Positions 8,382 to 18,890 of a stretch of 64,000 bases of DNA are shown here, piece after piece; the stretch's first letter is position 1; each line of letters begins with the position of its first letter. The stretch is from Pocillopora verrucosa (lineage: Eukaryota > Cnidaria > Anthozoa > Scleractinia > Pocilloporidae). Position numbers and translations under genes: made by a program. Location of the stretch: assembly GCF_036669915.1 (NCBI RefSeq), contig NC_089325.1, positions 20,190,331-20,254,330 on the forward strand, read 5' to 3'. The notes under the pieces are model-generated. The model was not told where the DNA came from. It ran no database searches and was given only the letters and a program-made list of their open reading frames with translations.

Positions 8382-9400
8382 GGTGGCTCGACTGGATTTT
8401 TCAAAAGTCATACTGTTCAAGTTTGAAAATTAACTACGACGCCACGAGCAACGTTATGGTAAAACAATTACCACAGCTGTATTACAAAAAGATGAAAGTT
8501 TGTTGTGATTGGTGTTATGTTGACATCGGAGTTTCCATAGCAAGGTAATGACGTCATGACAGTTTTTGCTTTCGTTCGTATTTCTCAGTACCATGAGGTT
8601 TTTTCGTAAATCGCTCACTGGAGCTTTTATCTCTTGTTATTGCCTAGATGTTGGCCAAGTTTGAACAAATTCAATGAGAGCATTTTTGAAAATTTTGAGG
8701 ATGAAGTTTTGAGGGTTAAAAATACAGTAAAAACATTGTTGTCGAGATAATTTGATGATATCTAAAGAAAACGATGCGCCTTGGGAATGCCGCTATACCA
8801 CGTAGTTGCTTTATTCCACTTCAAATTGTATGTAAAAAGTTGGCGAGATTGCTCTTACCGATTGTGAGAAAAAAGGGTTTGATGCCTTTGCATTCAGATG
8901 CTCTTGTTGTCATTTTTGCGTATAATTTGGTCTATGCCAACAAATATTGTAATATTTTAAAAACTGCTCGATAGATTTTTTTAAAAAATCGTCATTGCTA
9001 AGTTGTATTTTCATTGTATACGGCCTGCAGTTTTCAAGGTTATTGAAAATGTGGAAGTTAATAAAATTGGGCCTCAAAAGTACTAATTTGTTATCCCCCA
9101 TATCGTGTTTACAAGTGAGCGACCTCATTATTCACAGGCATTGTTTTAAATTCTCATATCCGCGTGCACAACTTAAGCAAAAAATGAATTTGCATCAATT
9201 AGAAAGTTCGACTGCATTCGGAGATTTTTTCCGAAACATGTTAATATAAACTGAAATTTTAATGAGCTGATTTTTAAAGGCATTTGTCACGCAATTATGC
9301 TGTAATGCAGCAATGCCGAGGGTATCTCTGACGAGGAAACGGAAAACTGTTGCTCTGCAGAAAAACCAACTGACCGAGCACTCGCAAAGAAAGCTCCACG
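8382..9400 (+). repeat. Left terminal inverted repeat
   Basis: It pairs with 12975-13961 reversed. The outer part of roughly 700 bases differs at only a few positions by eye. Inside about 9130 the two arms drift apart, with small insertions, yet similarity continues to the start codon and first codons of the transposase gene. Open frames at 8774-8974 and its mirror at 13369-13569 are identical but match nothing I know; I take them as by-products of arm identity. Confidence 0.85.
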
Positions 9401-9420
9401 GAGCTCGTGAAAACAATTAA
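9313..9420 (+). pseudogene. Left-arm copy of transposase exon 1
   Basis: Reading inward from the left arm, an ATG at 9313 opens with MPRVSLTRKRKT, matching MPRESLTRKRKT of the real exon 1 in the right arm. The similarity fades after about 17 codons and a stop follows at about codon 36. No matching second exon lies downstream. It is either a vestige of a second, convergent gene or the mark of an arm that grew inward by copying the gene's 5' end. Confidence 0.6.
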
Positions 9421-10069
9421 CAGTTGTCTCGGAGCTAGAAAATCATTCACAGACGAGGACAGACGAGGAAAAAAAGCCATATATTTTGTTTATTTATTTT
9501 CTCACCGTGGCATAGTCGCGTTTCCTTTTATTTAAATTTGTATTACATGTCTTATCTGAAATGTTCATTTAATTACCAAGTATTATTGTTTAACAATTAT
9601 AATATACAGAATCATATATGTATTTATATAAGCGATTATTCTTAAATAAATATTATAACTTTAACAAACGTGAATCGGGAAGATAAAAGTCAATAAACAA
9701 TTTTCTGAACAAACTCTGATATTCTTTCTTTTTTTCTAATTTTTACATCGATCACCTGAAACTGCAAGGAGAGGCATTGCTGCCAACTAATGATAATAAC
9801 ATTCACCACTGAGATATTACATCTCTAAACAAAACTATAATTATCTAATGTCTCCTTAGAAAAAAAATACTAATAGCCAACATAATCTTAGCAAAATAAA
9901 AAATATACAACAAGGGGGTTTGGTTCGGCATTTGCGACAGTATTATCCTGTAAGTTGTCTGTAACAAACTTTGACGAGCTTTCTTTTTCTTGCTTTTAAA
10001 TCATAATCACCAAGACATTCCCGCCGGTAAATGAAAACATCGATATCATTCATCAATGAAAACCTTAAT
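9421..10069. other. Transposon interior, 3' flank of the transposase gene
   Basis: AT-rich, non-coding. It lies between the left inverted repeat and the stop codon of the transposase. AATAAA-type signals can be read on the minus strand near 9488-9535, a plausible 3' end for the transcript. Confidence 0.5.
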
Positions 10070-13049
10070 CTAAGATTGCATTCGTACAAAATAGTTAACC
10101 ACTGCTGTGAGTATGTTTAGGTTTTTCGTCACCCTTGGCTTACTCCGCTTTTCTTGAATTTGCTCAAAGGACTCTGGAAGAGCTAGCACCGCTAACAGAG
10201 CTTTCGTTCCACCTTTCTTGTAAACACCCTGCATTGTTTCGTAGTCAAGCCCGGCCTTTCCCATTTTCTCCTTCATTCCTTCGGAGACCGGGAGGCGATG
10301 CAGCGTGGACTTTCGGGATTTTGCCTCTTGTGCTGAGTTCATTTTTTTTACGAACAGTTCTGCAGGAACTGCGTGCGTCTGAATTCTTTCAACAGATACT
10401 TGCAGAGGGGACTGAAATAAAATACGCGACAAGGCGGTAGCATCTTCTTGTGCATCATGTGCATCAAACTTTTCTTTCAGTAAAACTTCGTAAACGTCGG
10501 ACAAAGATTTGCTCTTGCAGGAATACAAAGGGCTACCTTTCTGCTTCATTTCTGTCGAAACAATCTCTAGAGAGTCCACAAGGACAACACCAGTAGCCAG
10601 GAACAATTCAAGGAGATTGTTCCTTCTCAGAGCATTGATCAGAACTGGGAAGTCAAACTTTTCACCATTGTGTGCAATAAGGACAACTTGGAAGGAACGG
10701 GACTGCTGTTTTAGGAAACTGCAAAAATCACTGAGACCCTGAGTTTGCGATACGGCCTCCAGTTCTTTCCCTCTTCTCAATAATGTTTTTCTACCCTTAC
10801 AAAACTCTACACTTATACCGTGGACTTGCGTCGCTGACTGGCCAATAATTCGATTTTCTGGAAAAAGGTTTACCGAAAATGATTTGGTTTCAGCATTTGG
10901 TGGAATGCATGAAATCTGCAGAATATCCGATTTCCGGTCTAGACCTGTTGTTTCTATGTCGAGGGCCAAATGAAGAAAACGTGAACGTTGTTGGATTACA
11001 GGTAACTCGGAGACTTCCTGGCTGTTCCCTTCGTTGGATTTTGGGAGATCATCGGTATAATCATTAAACTCCTCCTTTGTCAGACATGCCTTTAGATCGT
11101 TCATGGTTGCATTCGTGATGGCGGCTTTCTCTTTGTCGCTCTGTTGCCAGCCGATCCCTGTCTCGTACGTTGCTGACTCGCGTTTCTCAGCAGAATTGGT
11201 CTTTTGATTCTTTTTCTTTCGAGAGTTTCTTCTCGCTTTTTTGAACTCTTTTGTTGACTTTCGCTCGCCATCCCTTTTCCTTTTCTTGTCAATTTTGTCG
11301 GTGTTCTGTTCTGTGATATGCGTCTGTGCCAGACCCATTTTTTCCGTGGCTAATGTCAGATATCTGTTCCCTTTGTTAAACTGAGCTATTCCTGCAGCGG
11401 TTCTAAAGTCGCTGCTTTGCGAGCCTCCATAATGTCTTATTTTCGGCGCTTTCGAGCCAATGGAACTGTTTACACTTTCATTTCTCTGTGATGAGCCCGC
11501 TGGGGCCAGCTTTTTCACGGAGTCATGAGAAAGAAATGGTCGAATAGCTTCTTCCAAGGTTGCACGTAAATCTTCGCCCGTCAGGTCCTTGCCTCCTGGA
11601 AGACTTCCGTGCTTGTAGCCTTCAGGGTCTTTTTTGTATCCACACCAGGAATTGCTGCAGTTATCGTGTTTGCCAAACGCGTGTGGTACGATAGAGGTGA
11701 GCCCTTCGAGTAATGAGGATGGCTGGCCCTTGTTTTGGTTAACACAGTAGGTGAAGCTCTTTTGGATGTAGGATATCACGTTAGGAGTCAACCCTTTAAT
11801 CTTTCCTTTAGCCATGTATAATCTCGTTCCCAGTGTACGACTTGCATGATTCACATCACTCCATTTATCAATGTCGTAGTTAACCAGCGTTTTGAGATGG
11901 TTTTCTGTGACGCTGTCGTCATCTCCCACATAAGTCGAGTAAATCACTCCACTTTTCGGGGCGCTTGAAAAAAGCTCGACTGCTACGTTTGCCTCCATAC
12001 TTTTCGAGGATCCTTCGTGGTTTTTTCGACAGTCGTGGCTTTCTGCTTCTTTATTCTTTTTCTCCGCTTCGTCACAAACCCTACACATTTTATTGCGAGT
12101 AGCATAACTAATGACTTTTCCGGTATGTAACCCCACTGCTGTGCCCACTCCTGACGACGAGTCGTGACAACGTCCTCGCTTTCTCCAGCCCATATCGTAC
12201 GACACTCCGAGTTTTACTACTTCCTCATTTCCAGTCGTGGACAACCGCTTTTCTTCCTCATTAAACTGATTACAAGAATCTTTAGCCACTTCTTCTACTG
12301 CTTTTCCACTTTCTCTTTCCCGCTTTTTGAAATTGCTTGAGGAAATTGATGGTACACCAAGTGTTGTAAGAAATCCAGAGGTATGCGTATGTCCCAATCC
12401 ACAATGCAGTGCACCAAGCCCAGCACGGGAATTAGCGTCGAAGGTGGGAGGGCCTCTTTTTCCAGTACGATGATGCTCGGCCGGGCGTACGATGTTAATA
12501 AACTCACATTGTGTGCATTTAACTTTTAGTACTGGACACACTCCTTCCGGGCGAACATTAAAACTATTACGTAAATCTAGGGGTCCTTGTTTACAATTCA
12601 CACACTCGCTCAAAGCGGTTGTTAGCATTTCCAAATTAACCACATAACACTGATCCATGTTTACAGCTTTTGTGTACGGCAGACTTGATCTCAAGGTGGG
12701 TCCCTCCGGAACATTGTCGGCTGTATTGCCTAAACTTATTTCATTTCTAACTTTATCACTCCATCGCTGCTCTCTCATTGCCTTGCATTGTTCTTTCCTA
12801 ACCGTTTTGGATCTGTAATTAGCTGGACGCCCTGGTTGAGACTGTAGCTGCTCCTCAGCATCCTGTAAACAAAATTTACTAGTTATATAACAAATCACTG
12901 ACAAATGGAGACCCTCATTGAAATAATGTAGAAAATCGTTATGAAAACATCCATACCTGTGATTCACTTCGTCTAGCCTTCTTTCCTACGGCCACGTTGT
13001 TCTGCAGAACAGCAGTTTTCCTTTTTCTAGTCAGAGATTCTCTCGGCAT
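10070..13049 (-). CDS. Transposase with C-terminal DEDDh exonuclease, two exons
   Basis: Gene model: exon 1 13049-12957 (31 codons, MPRESLTRKRKT...), a 94-base GT-AG intron (12956-12863), and exon 2 12862-10070, for 961 residues. The uninterrupted frame from 12967 starts at a GTG and reads through the intron, so its first 35 residues are false. Predicted parts: basic N-terminus; CxxC pairs at about 118/121 and 147/150; Mutator/Kolobok-type DDE core with D254 (YDMGW), a GDDD near 344-347, CxxC-H cluster at 291-313 and E493 in NESVNSS; a Lys/Arg-rich linker 556-587; then a DnaQ/TREX-like exonuclease with D666xE668 (LDIETTGL), D768 (HNGEKFDF) and H833xxxxD838 (HDAQED). All five exonuclease acidic/His residues are present. 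DDE transposases cut and join DNA at element ends; what the nuclease adds is unknown. It sits alone in the element, antisense to nothing recognisable. Family assignment rests on remembered motifs, not a search. Confidence 0.85.
12863..12956 (-). other. Intron of the transposase gene
   Basis: The donor CAG|GTATGG follows codon 31 and the acceptor TTTGTTTACAG|GATGC precedes codon 32, phase 0. Length is 94 bases. Splicing joins the conserved arm-encoded N-terminus (MPRESLTRKRKT) to DAEEQLQSQ. The presence of the same N-terminal codons in the left arm supports exon 1 as real coding sequence. Confidence 0.75.
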
Positions 13050-13961
13050 TGCTGCATTACCGAATAATTGCGTGACTAATGCTAAAATTTCAGTTCATAT
13101 TAGCATGCTTCGGAAAAATATCCGAAAGTAGTCGAGCTTTCTCTTTAATGCAAATGCATTTTTCGCTAAAGTTGTGCACATGGATATGAGAATTTAAAAC
13201 AATGTCTCTGAATAATGAGGTCGCTCACTTGTAAACACGATATGGGGAGTAACAAATTAGTACGTTTGAGGCCCAATTTTATTGACTTCCACATTTTCAA
13301 TAACCTTGAAAACTGCAGGCCGTATACAATGAAAATACAACTTAGCACTGACGATTTTTTAAAAAAATCTATCGAGCAGTTTTTAAAATATTACAATATT
13401 TGTTGGCATAGACCAAATTATACGCAAAAATGACAACAAGAGCATCTGAATGCAAAGGCATCAAACCCTTTTTTCTCACAATCGGTAAGAGCAATCTCGC
13501 CAACTTTTTACATACAATTTGAAGTGGAATAAAGCAACTACGTGGTATAGCGGCATTCCCAAGGCGCATCGTTTTCTTTAGATATCACCAAATTATCTCG
13601 ACAACAATGTTTTTACTGTATTTTTAACCCTCAAAACTTCATCCTCAAAATTTTCAAAAATGCTCTCATTGAATTTGTTCAAACTTGGCCAACATCTAGG
13701 CAATAACAAGAGATAAAAGCTCCAGTGAGCGATTTACGAAAAAACCTCATGGTACTGAGAAATACGAACGAAAGCAAAAACTGTCATGACGTCATTACCT
13801 TGCTATGGAAACTCCGATGTCAACATAACACCAATCACAACAAACTTTCATCTTTTTGTAATACAGCTGTGGTAATTGTTTTACCATAACGTTGCTCGTG
13901 GCGTCGTAGTTAATTTTCAAACTTGAACAGTATGACTTTTGAAAAATCCAGTCGAGCCACC
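12975..13961 (-). repeat. Right terminal inverted repeat
   Basis: Reverse complement of 8382-9400. It contains the start codon (13049) and most of exon 1, so the promoter of the transposase must lie within this arm. No clear TATA box is visible; the left arm has the same upstream sequence and would carry the same promoter pointing inward. Confidence 0.85.
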
Positions 13962-14013
13962 TTAATTATATATAGATCAAAAACTATATTCGCATCATAT
14001 TCCACAACAAAAC

Positions 14014-14084
14014 AGGCATCACCAGGAGTCGAACCCGGGACCTTTCGTACCCAGAGCGAGGATAATACCGTAAGACCAACAGCC
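14014..14084 (-). pseudogene. tRNA-Pro(TGG)-like pseudogene
   Basis: Pro backbone (GGCTGTTGGTCT) with anticodon TGG and a good T arm (GGGTTCGACTCC). The anticodon stem has mismatches at its ends and the acceptor pairs at only about five of seven positions. Its duplicate is at 60329; a relative with a 2-base loss is at 44011. Confidence 0.65.
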
Positions 14085-15547
14085 ATGAGTTCCCCATAGT
14101 ATCAATTTGATTTCTTTTCTGTCCCAGATATCTTTGCTAACATCGGAGAGTTGGTATCTAAACCTGCGAGTCTACTAGATAGGCGCTCCAACCAACTGCG
14201 ACCCGAGCAATAATCTTGATTTAGGAAAAAACTAAACTGAAATCGAGGGACAATCGTTGCTACAAGCCGGCACATGCACGCCATGTATTACTTGTGACCC
14301 GTTTTTTTTTTTTTTTTTTAATTGCTTTACCACTTTAGATACCATTGACGACCAGAAACGTCGTCACAACTGACAAAATACCACGACAGAGGAACAATCC
14401 ATAGCCATATGACAAACGTCTGTTACCACGATGATCAGCAGCAAAAACATCATTAACTCTTTAATATTGCTCAGTTTGAGAGACTCAAGCAAGATATTAT
14501 AAGGAGGCTCAAGGCAGCTGCTTCGTCTGTATCCAGACCTCCTCCTGCCTTGGAAAAGACGCAAAGATTAGTGGTCGAGAACCTCATTGTTTCTCACACA
14601 AAGTCAAGGAGAATGTATTGTAGATGCACTCTAGTCGTGAGGACTACGACAGGAAGAGTGAAATGGGATGGCAATCAGTTTCATCTACCACATGACTTAT
14701 CTAAAGAAATCCGTGATAACGTTTTTCGTTCATTCAATCGAGGCAACCAAATCCAGATAAAAAAAAAAACAAAAACAATCGAGAGCCAGCACAGATGTCT
14801 TTGTTTGCTTTTTAGGTGATTATCTGTCAATGGTATTGCCTGGCAATAATAACATTTGAGCGCAAAAGGAATCGTCCCCGGGATTAATTTAAAACTTAAA
14901 GTGAGAAGGAAGCCGAAATAACTTCACATAGGCCGATTTATGAATACGAATTTTGCAGAAACACAACTCAGTAACTTTTCAAAATTTATCGGTATAATAA
15001 TCTCCAACAACAGGAGACCATTACTTAGATATGTCCTCGTTAAAAACCCATTTTCAGACCAAAGTTAAGTAGATTCTTTAAAAATTCCTTTTCATGAAAT
15101 TCTTTCTTTTGAGAGAAAAGTAGGCTGGAATAAACGAAACAAACTTAAAACGCACTTACCGTTCCCGGCGAATCACTTTGGAACATTTTATCTATGTTAT
15201 GCTCACACAACCAATGAAAGTTTTAAGCGTTTACTCACCAAAATCCAGTAATGTCATGACACATTGGGAACCTCTCTATCGCGATTATTTTTCCGAAGTC
15301 CACGATGAGAGTTACAGAAGAAAAAAATAACAAAAACAAATGAAGTTTGCGTGTCTTTTGTTGTTTACCTTGCCGGAATGTCCGCCTCATATTAGTCTCG
15401 CTCACCCTGCGCCAAATCCAGTAAAAAAACGGCCGAAATGTATCAAAAACAGTGAAATTCCTTTCCAGTTTCATCCCCTTTAGATTCCTGAGAGGTTTAC
15501 GAGTTTTCTGTCATTAATGGCAAATATGAAAAAAAGAAAAAAAAAGG
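14085..15547. repeat. Spacer containing an R-module copy
   Basis: No coding gene supported. About 14290-14850 is a copy of module R (landmarks CTGTATCCAGACCTCCTCC and TGATAACGTTTTTCGTTCATTC), also found at 19060-19330, 60690-61250, 45760-46050 and, inverted, at 29690-29990, 40730-40890 and 43180-43740. An open frame at 14550-14819 is shared with 60943-61170 and 43209-43544 but has no recognisable domain. Confidence 0.55.
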
Positions 15548-15620
15548 TGGAGAATCCGGGTATCGATCCTGGTACCTCCCGCATGCGAAGCAGGCGCTCT
15601 ACCACTTGAGCTAATTCCCC
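15548..15620 (-). tRNA. tRNA-Ala(CGC)
   Basis: A complete 73-base minus-strand tRNA. The acceptor GGGGAAT/ATTCTCC contains the G3-U70 pair that marks alanine tRNAs; A box TAGCTCAAGTGG; anticodon loop TTCGCAT (CGC), reading GCG codons; T arm with the metazoan-type ATCGATA loop. One T-stem mismatch (A opposite C) and one wobble in the anticodon stem. The copy at 62048 is the same in sequence where compared. Probably functional. Confidence 0.85.
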
Positions 15621-16440
15621 GGCTACAGCTATTATTATAAACATCCTCGTGAAAATCGTTCGACGAAAGGCTCCGCCAGTCTTGCAACAGTGCTCATTAA
15701 TTTTATCTTTTACTACTCATCTCACTTCTCTTATCTTACATCAGCGAAGAAATGTAGATTTCGGAGGCCTCACTAAAACTAATGTTATTTGGGCCCATAG
15801 TCCTGCCACAACAGCCAATGGCTTTTCATAGAGAGTACCAACCAAATCCAATGCTGAATAATTTGGTTTTATCAACTGAGTTGATGACGTAAATTGGCCA
15901 CCGTGAAGAGTTTCAAAGCCAATGTCTCGAGCGTTAGCCCTTTCCTCTTTATCCTGTTATACTCCCTGTTAAAAAGACGAAGTGTAGCGCCTTAGAAAAA
16001 CGAACACAACGATTATTAATTACGAAAAAGGTTACACGTTTCGGTTGGAGTAATCGACAGAAAGTGACACCAGGTCGCATACGCCACGCGACAACACAAC
16101 GTTAACATTTTTCGTAAGCGCCAGGATTACAAGTGATTACGTCACTGTCTTTGTCCGTGGCTTTCATTTTTTTCCTTAGCTAAGTTTTCGCGTCTTCTTA
16201 GCAATCAAAAGAAAGAAAAGCAAAAAGAATAAATAAAAAAAAAAACGGGAAGGATCGCCGACGGCATTACACTGAAATTTGCATACAACTTGAGATATTA
16301 CATTTATGTTATGAAATACCTGGATCCTCCAAATTTTTCCCCTTTTAAAAACATTGCCGTCTGAAAAGAGCCTTATACAACGTTAATGTAAAGTTCGATT
16401 AAAAAAAAAAAGAGAGTCTGATAATATTTATCTATTTTAC
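15621..16440. other. Spacer after Ala(CGC)
   Basis: No gene. Collinear with 62121-62940. Near 15870-15945 lies an inverted copy of the GGGCTAACGCTCGA block with the ATCAACTGAGTTGATGACGT palindrome region seen at 6180. Confidence 0.5.
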
Positions 16441-17644
16441 GTATATCTTTTACCTTTATGTACGATGTGGTCGCTGTAGTCATAGAAGTTGCGGTGTCGT
16501 TTGTTTAGGTAGTTGCAGTAGGTCGGTGAGTGTTTCGTCGGATGGAGTCGTTGTTGCAGTTTTTTTGAAAAAACACGGTCAAGGTATTCATTCTCGTCAG
16601 CTAAGCTGTCTGTCGTGTAGCATATTGGTCGCTCTTGTCGTGCTAGAGTCTTAATTTTCGTGGCTTTGTGTGATGTCGTGCTGTAGCCCGATCAATCTTA
16701 GTAATCTGTCGGTATGTGTCGTTTCCTGTAGACTGTTTTCCGTAGTGAGATGTCGTCACGGCTTACCAGGTAGTTTATAAAAGGAAGTTTCTCATTTTGA
16801 AAAGGAGCAAGACCTTTTCAATATGCAATTTTAAAATCTTTGTGTTTGACCCGCAAGATCTTTGCGACGAAGAAGAGACAAACCTTTTCACTTGTCTAGG
16901 CGCCCTCTTTTTCCCACCCAGTAGGTCCACTTGTCATGCTGAACATTTAAGAAGGCAGAAAGAAGGTTGCAAATGCAGGCTTTAATCCATTGGCTGAAGA
17001 TAAGAGACATTTGGATTGGTTAAACGGGAGGTATATCCTTTTCATGTCAAAAACATATTCCAGTGGTTACGCTTCCTATGATAAAGTGGTTGCGCCGTCC
17101 CGCCACGACACGAAAACAATCGCTGTTGAAAAATACCTTTTACCACCCATTCAGGACCTTCAACTACACAAGCGACAGCGACCTACCAGAGGATGCACAG
17201 GAAGCATTACTGATAATACGGCCGTTCATTCTGATTGTCACAGCTTTCTGTCTGGATTGATGCTCATTCAGTGAAGGTTTGTTTTGCACCTCGAGTAGAT
17301 CTCCAACAAGCCTTCTTTCCACTTGCACTACAAATTTCTTCGAAAAAAATACTAGTTTTATTTCCGTGTAGATAATCATATATTTTTCTATTTTTTTGTT
17401 CTTGTTGTGTTTTGTATCTTTAACTTTATCTATTTACTTCAATTTGATAAGATAAATATCACTCGCCTACCGAATAGTGGCTACATGGTTGAGGAAGATC
17501 TGAACAATCGAGTAACTTCTTTTGGGACAATACAAACTTTTCTATTATACATTTAAACACTCGAAGCTTGATGAGAAGTTTCGATAAACTTAATTCATTT
17601 CTGAGAAATCTTGATTGGTGTGACAAAAATTTGGCTAACTGATT
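16441..17644 (+). other. G/T-rich region with TATA box and short open frames
   Basis: About 16450-16770 is unusually rich in GT and GTCG on the plus strand, unlike its AT-rich surroundings. TATAAAAGG at 16778 resembles an RNA polymerase II TATA box. Open frames follow: 62 codons from a TTG-like start at 16797, 94 codons from 16990 (also 65 in another frame from 17063). All are kept in the copy at 62940-63800, but the two copies differ so little that this is not evidence of selection. I recognise no domain. It could be the start of a host gene's first exon or nothing at all. Confidence 0.35.
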
Positions 17645-17717
17645 GGGGAATTAGCTCAAGTGGTAGAGCGCCCGCTTTGCATGCGGGAGGTACCGGGATC
17701 GATACCCGGATTCTCCA
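17645..17717 (+). tRNA. tRNA-Ala(TGC)
   Basis: A complete 73-base tRNA with every stem paired: acceptor GGGGAAT/ATTCTCC with G3-U70, D arm with A box TAGCTCAAGTGG, anticodon stem CCCGC/GCGGG with loop TTTGCAT (TGC), T stem CCGGG/CCCGG. It reads GCA and GCG alanine codons. Broken relatives are at 25009, 57124 and 35266. Confidence 0.95.
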
Positions 17718-18305
17718 TTTCTTTCCCATATTGTTTATTCTTTTTAAAAAATAAGTTTAGCCGCTTTTTGACAAAACTGCGTTCTGAAACATCTTCAATT
17801 AAGCCGCACTTTTTATCTCAACATTTATTTTTTAAGTCAAAAGGGCCGAAAGCTGATAGTGGAGGGACATTTATTCAATTAAATAAACCCTCTAATAGAG
17901 AATCCCTTAGGCCTACTGGTTGCGTAAAACCGCGGTAAGATTTAGTCCTCGTGTAAATAACCGGCCCCAAATTTCCAAAGAAAGGATCACCGAGCGGATA
18001 CCGAGGCTAAAACTCATCGTCATTGCTCAAGAATTGATAAGGAGGATAAAGACCATTTTGAAATTGTGTCTTGTTCTCTTCGAACGTCGTTGAGTTAGTT
18101 CATTGCAGTATTATCAGTATCGCTATTCTCCAGGTATCGCTACAAAGAAGAAAAAAGATTAACATGTAAATAATGACTATAATAATGGTGATAGTAAAAA
18201 TAATAGTAATAGTAATGATAGAAATCTGCAAAAATCTGAAAGTATGTACAGTACTCAAACAATAGCAGATTTTTAACTATGGACATATTTGCAAAATAAT
18301 AACTT
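17718..18305. other. Spacer downstream of Ala(TGC)
   Basis: No gene. The first 400 bases recur after each Ala copy (25081-25550, 47888-48330, 57192-57660, inverted 28700-29120 and 34830-35260), with landmark AAAGGGCCGAAAGCTGATAG. A short ATAATAGTAATAG-like simple repeat lies near 18175-18220. Confidence 0.55.
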
Positions 18306-18366
18306 TGTTCTTGGCAAGGCTAGAACTTGAGACCTTCCGCGTGATAACCACTACACTATAGGAACC
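18306..18366 (-). pseudogene. tRNA-Val pseudogene lacking the anticodon
   Basis: The Val D arm and T arm are joined after loss of about a dozen bases that included the anticodon loop (GTTATCACGCGGAAGGTC). Its T arm keeps a loop-like TTCTAG. Confidence 0.6.
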
Positions 18367-18666
18367 TTAACTATGAAAACTCATTGATCTTATCAAACTC
18401 AAATAAATAGGTAAAGTAATAGATACAAAACACAGGATGTACCAAACCGCTAAAAATATAATTTGAGCGCATATTCACCTACCGGTTGCAAGTTAAATTG
18501 CGTCGGGATTACTTGCCGAGATTTGCAAAAGCGATGTCAGCTGTGTCACAGACTACCTCGATCAAAACAAAAAAAAATAACTCCACAGCGACGGTCATTG
18601 CAGTAGGTCAAAGAGAGAAGGATAGAGCTGACCCCGCATGAGGCCACGAAAAACGACTAAGTAAAA

Positions 18667-18720
18667 ATAGGGGTACCTACCGCCCAAGATAGAGGTCGTG
18701 GGTTCAATTCCGATCGGTGC
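18667..18720 (+). pseudogene. tRNA-like remnant
   Basis: Same family as 1741. It starts GGTACCTACCGCCC and ends GGGTTCAATTCCGATCGGTGCC plus five Ts. The outer bases GGTACC/GGTGCC nearly pair. Confidence 0.45.
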
Positions 18721-18826
18721 CTTTTTAAACAATCCCCTCTCTATCATCTCGAGAACGATCTGAACAATAACACAACGTTGATTAAAAATGGGAATTTTTC
18801 TTATCTCCTGTAGAAATAGGAAATAT

Positions 18827-18890
18827 CTCCCTGGCGGGAATCGAACCCCGGTGTCCCGCGTGACAGGCGGGGATAATCATCACGGGGATA
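18827..18890 (-). pseudogene. tRNA-Asp(GTC) pseudogene, 5' end lost
   Basis: The T arm (GGTTCGATTCC) and anticodon arm (CCCGC-CTGTCAC-GCGGG) are good. The acceptor 5' strand and most of the D arm are replaced by unrelated sequence. Confidence 0.65.

Larger units (their letters stand above)
8382..13961 (-). mobile_element. Kolobok-like TTAA DNA transposon with exonuclease-fused transposase
   Basis: A 5,580-bp element bounded by terminal inverted repeats that start GGTGGCTCGACTGG and flanked by TTAA on both sides (8378-8381 and 13962-13965). The unoccupied site, with a single TTAA, is preserved at 60277-60280 in the duplicated copy, which proves the boundaries and the 4-base target duplication. 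It carries one minus-strand gene (exons 12957-13049 and 10070-12862) for a transposase with a C-terminal DEDDh exonuclease. TTAA duplication is known for piggyBac and Kolobok; the Mutator-like domain favours Kolobok. The superfamily name is my inference; boundaries and gene are read directly. The reading frame is whole and the outer inverted repeats are nearly identical, so it looks young. Confidence 0.93.
763..17520 (+). repeat. Segmental duplication, copy 1
   Basis: By eye this stretch aligns in order with 49095-64000 (copy 2), from the Ile-module spacer through the Val/Pro/Asp module to the Ala-CGC and TATA-bearing region. Relative to copy 2, copy 1 lacks about 1.7 kb at 3096, about 1.9 kb near 6972 and smaller pieces near 14270 and 14966. 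It has gained the 5.6-kb transposon at 8382-13961. Divergence looks like a few percent in the parts I compared; I did not compute it. Both copies run to the right end of their visible homology, so the full unit length is unknown. Confidence 0.85.

Noticed and set aside
8774-8974. Identical 66-codon frames in both transposon arms
   Set aside because: Identity follows from the arms being near-identical DNA. There is no homology I recognise, and it overlaps the likely promoter region.
10135-10742. Plus-strand open frames opposite the transposase gene
   Set aside because: Shadows of the strong minus-strand coding sequence.
14550-14819. Open frame shared by three R-module copies (also 43209-43544 minus and 60943-61170)
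   Set aside because: Tempting because it recurs, but the recurrence is that of the whole module. The frame changes length between copies and no domain is recognisable.
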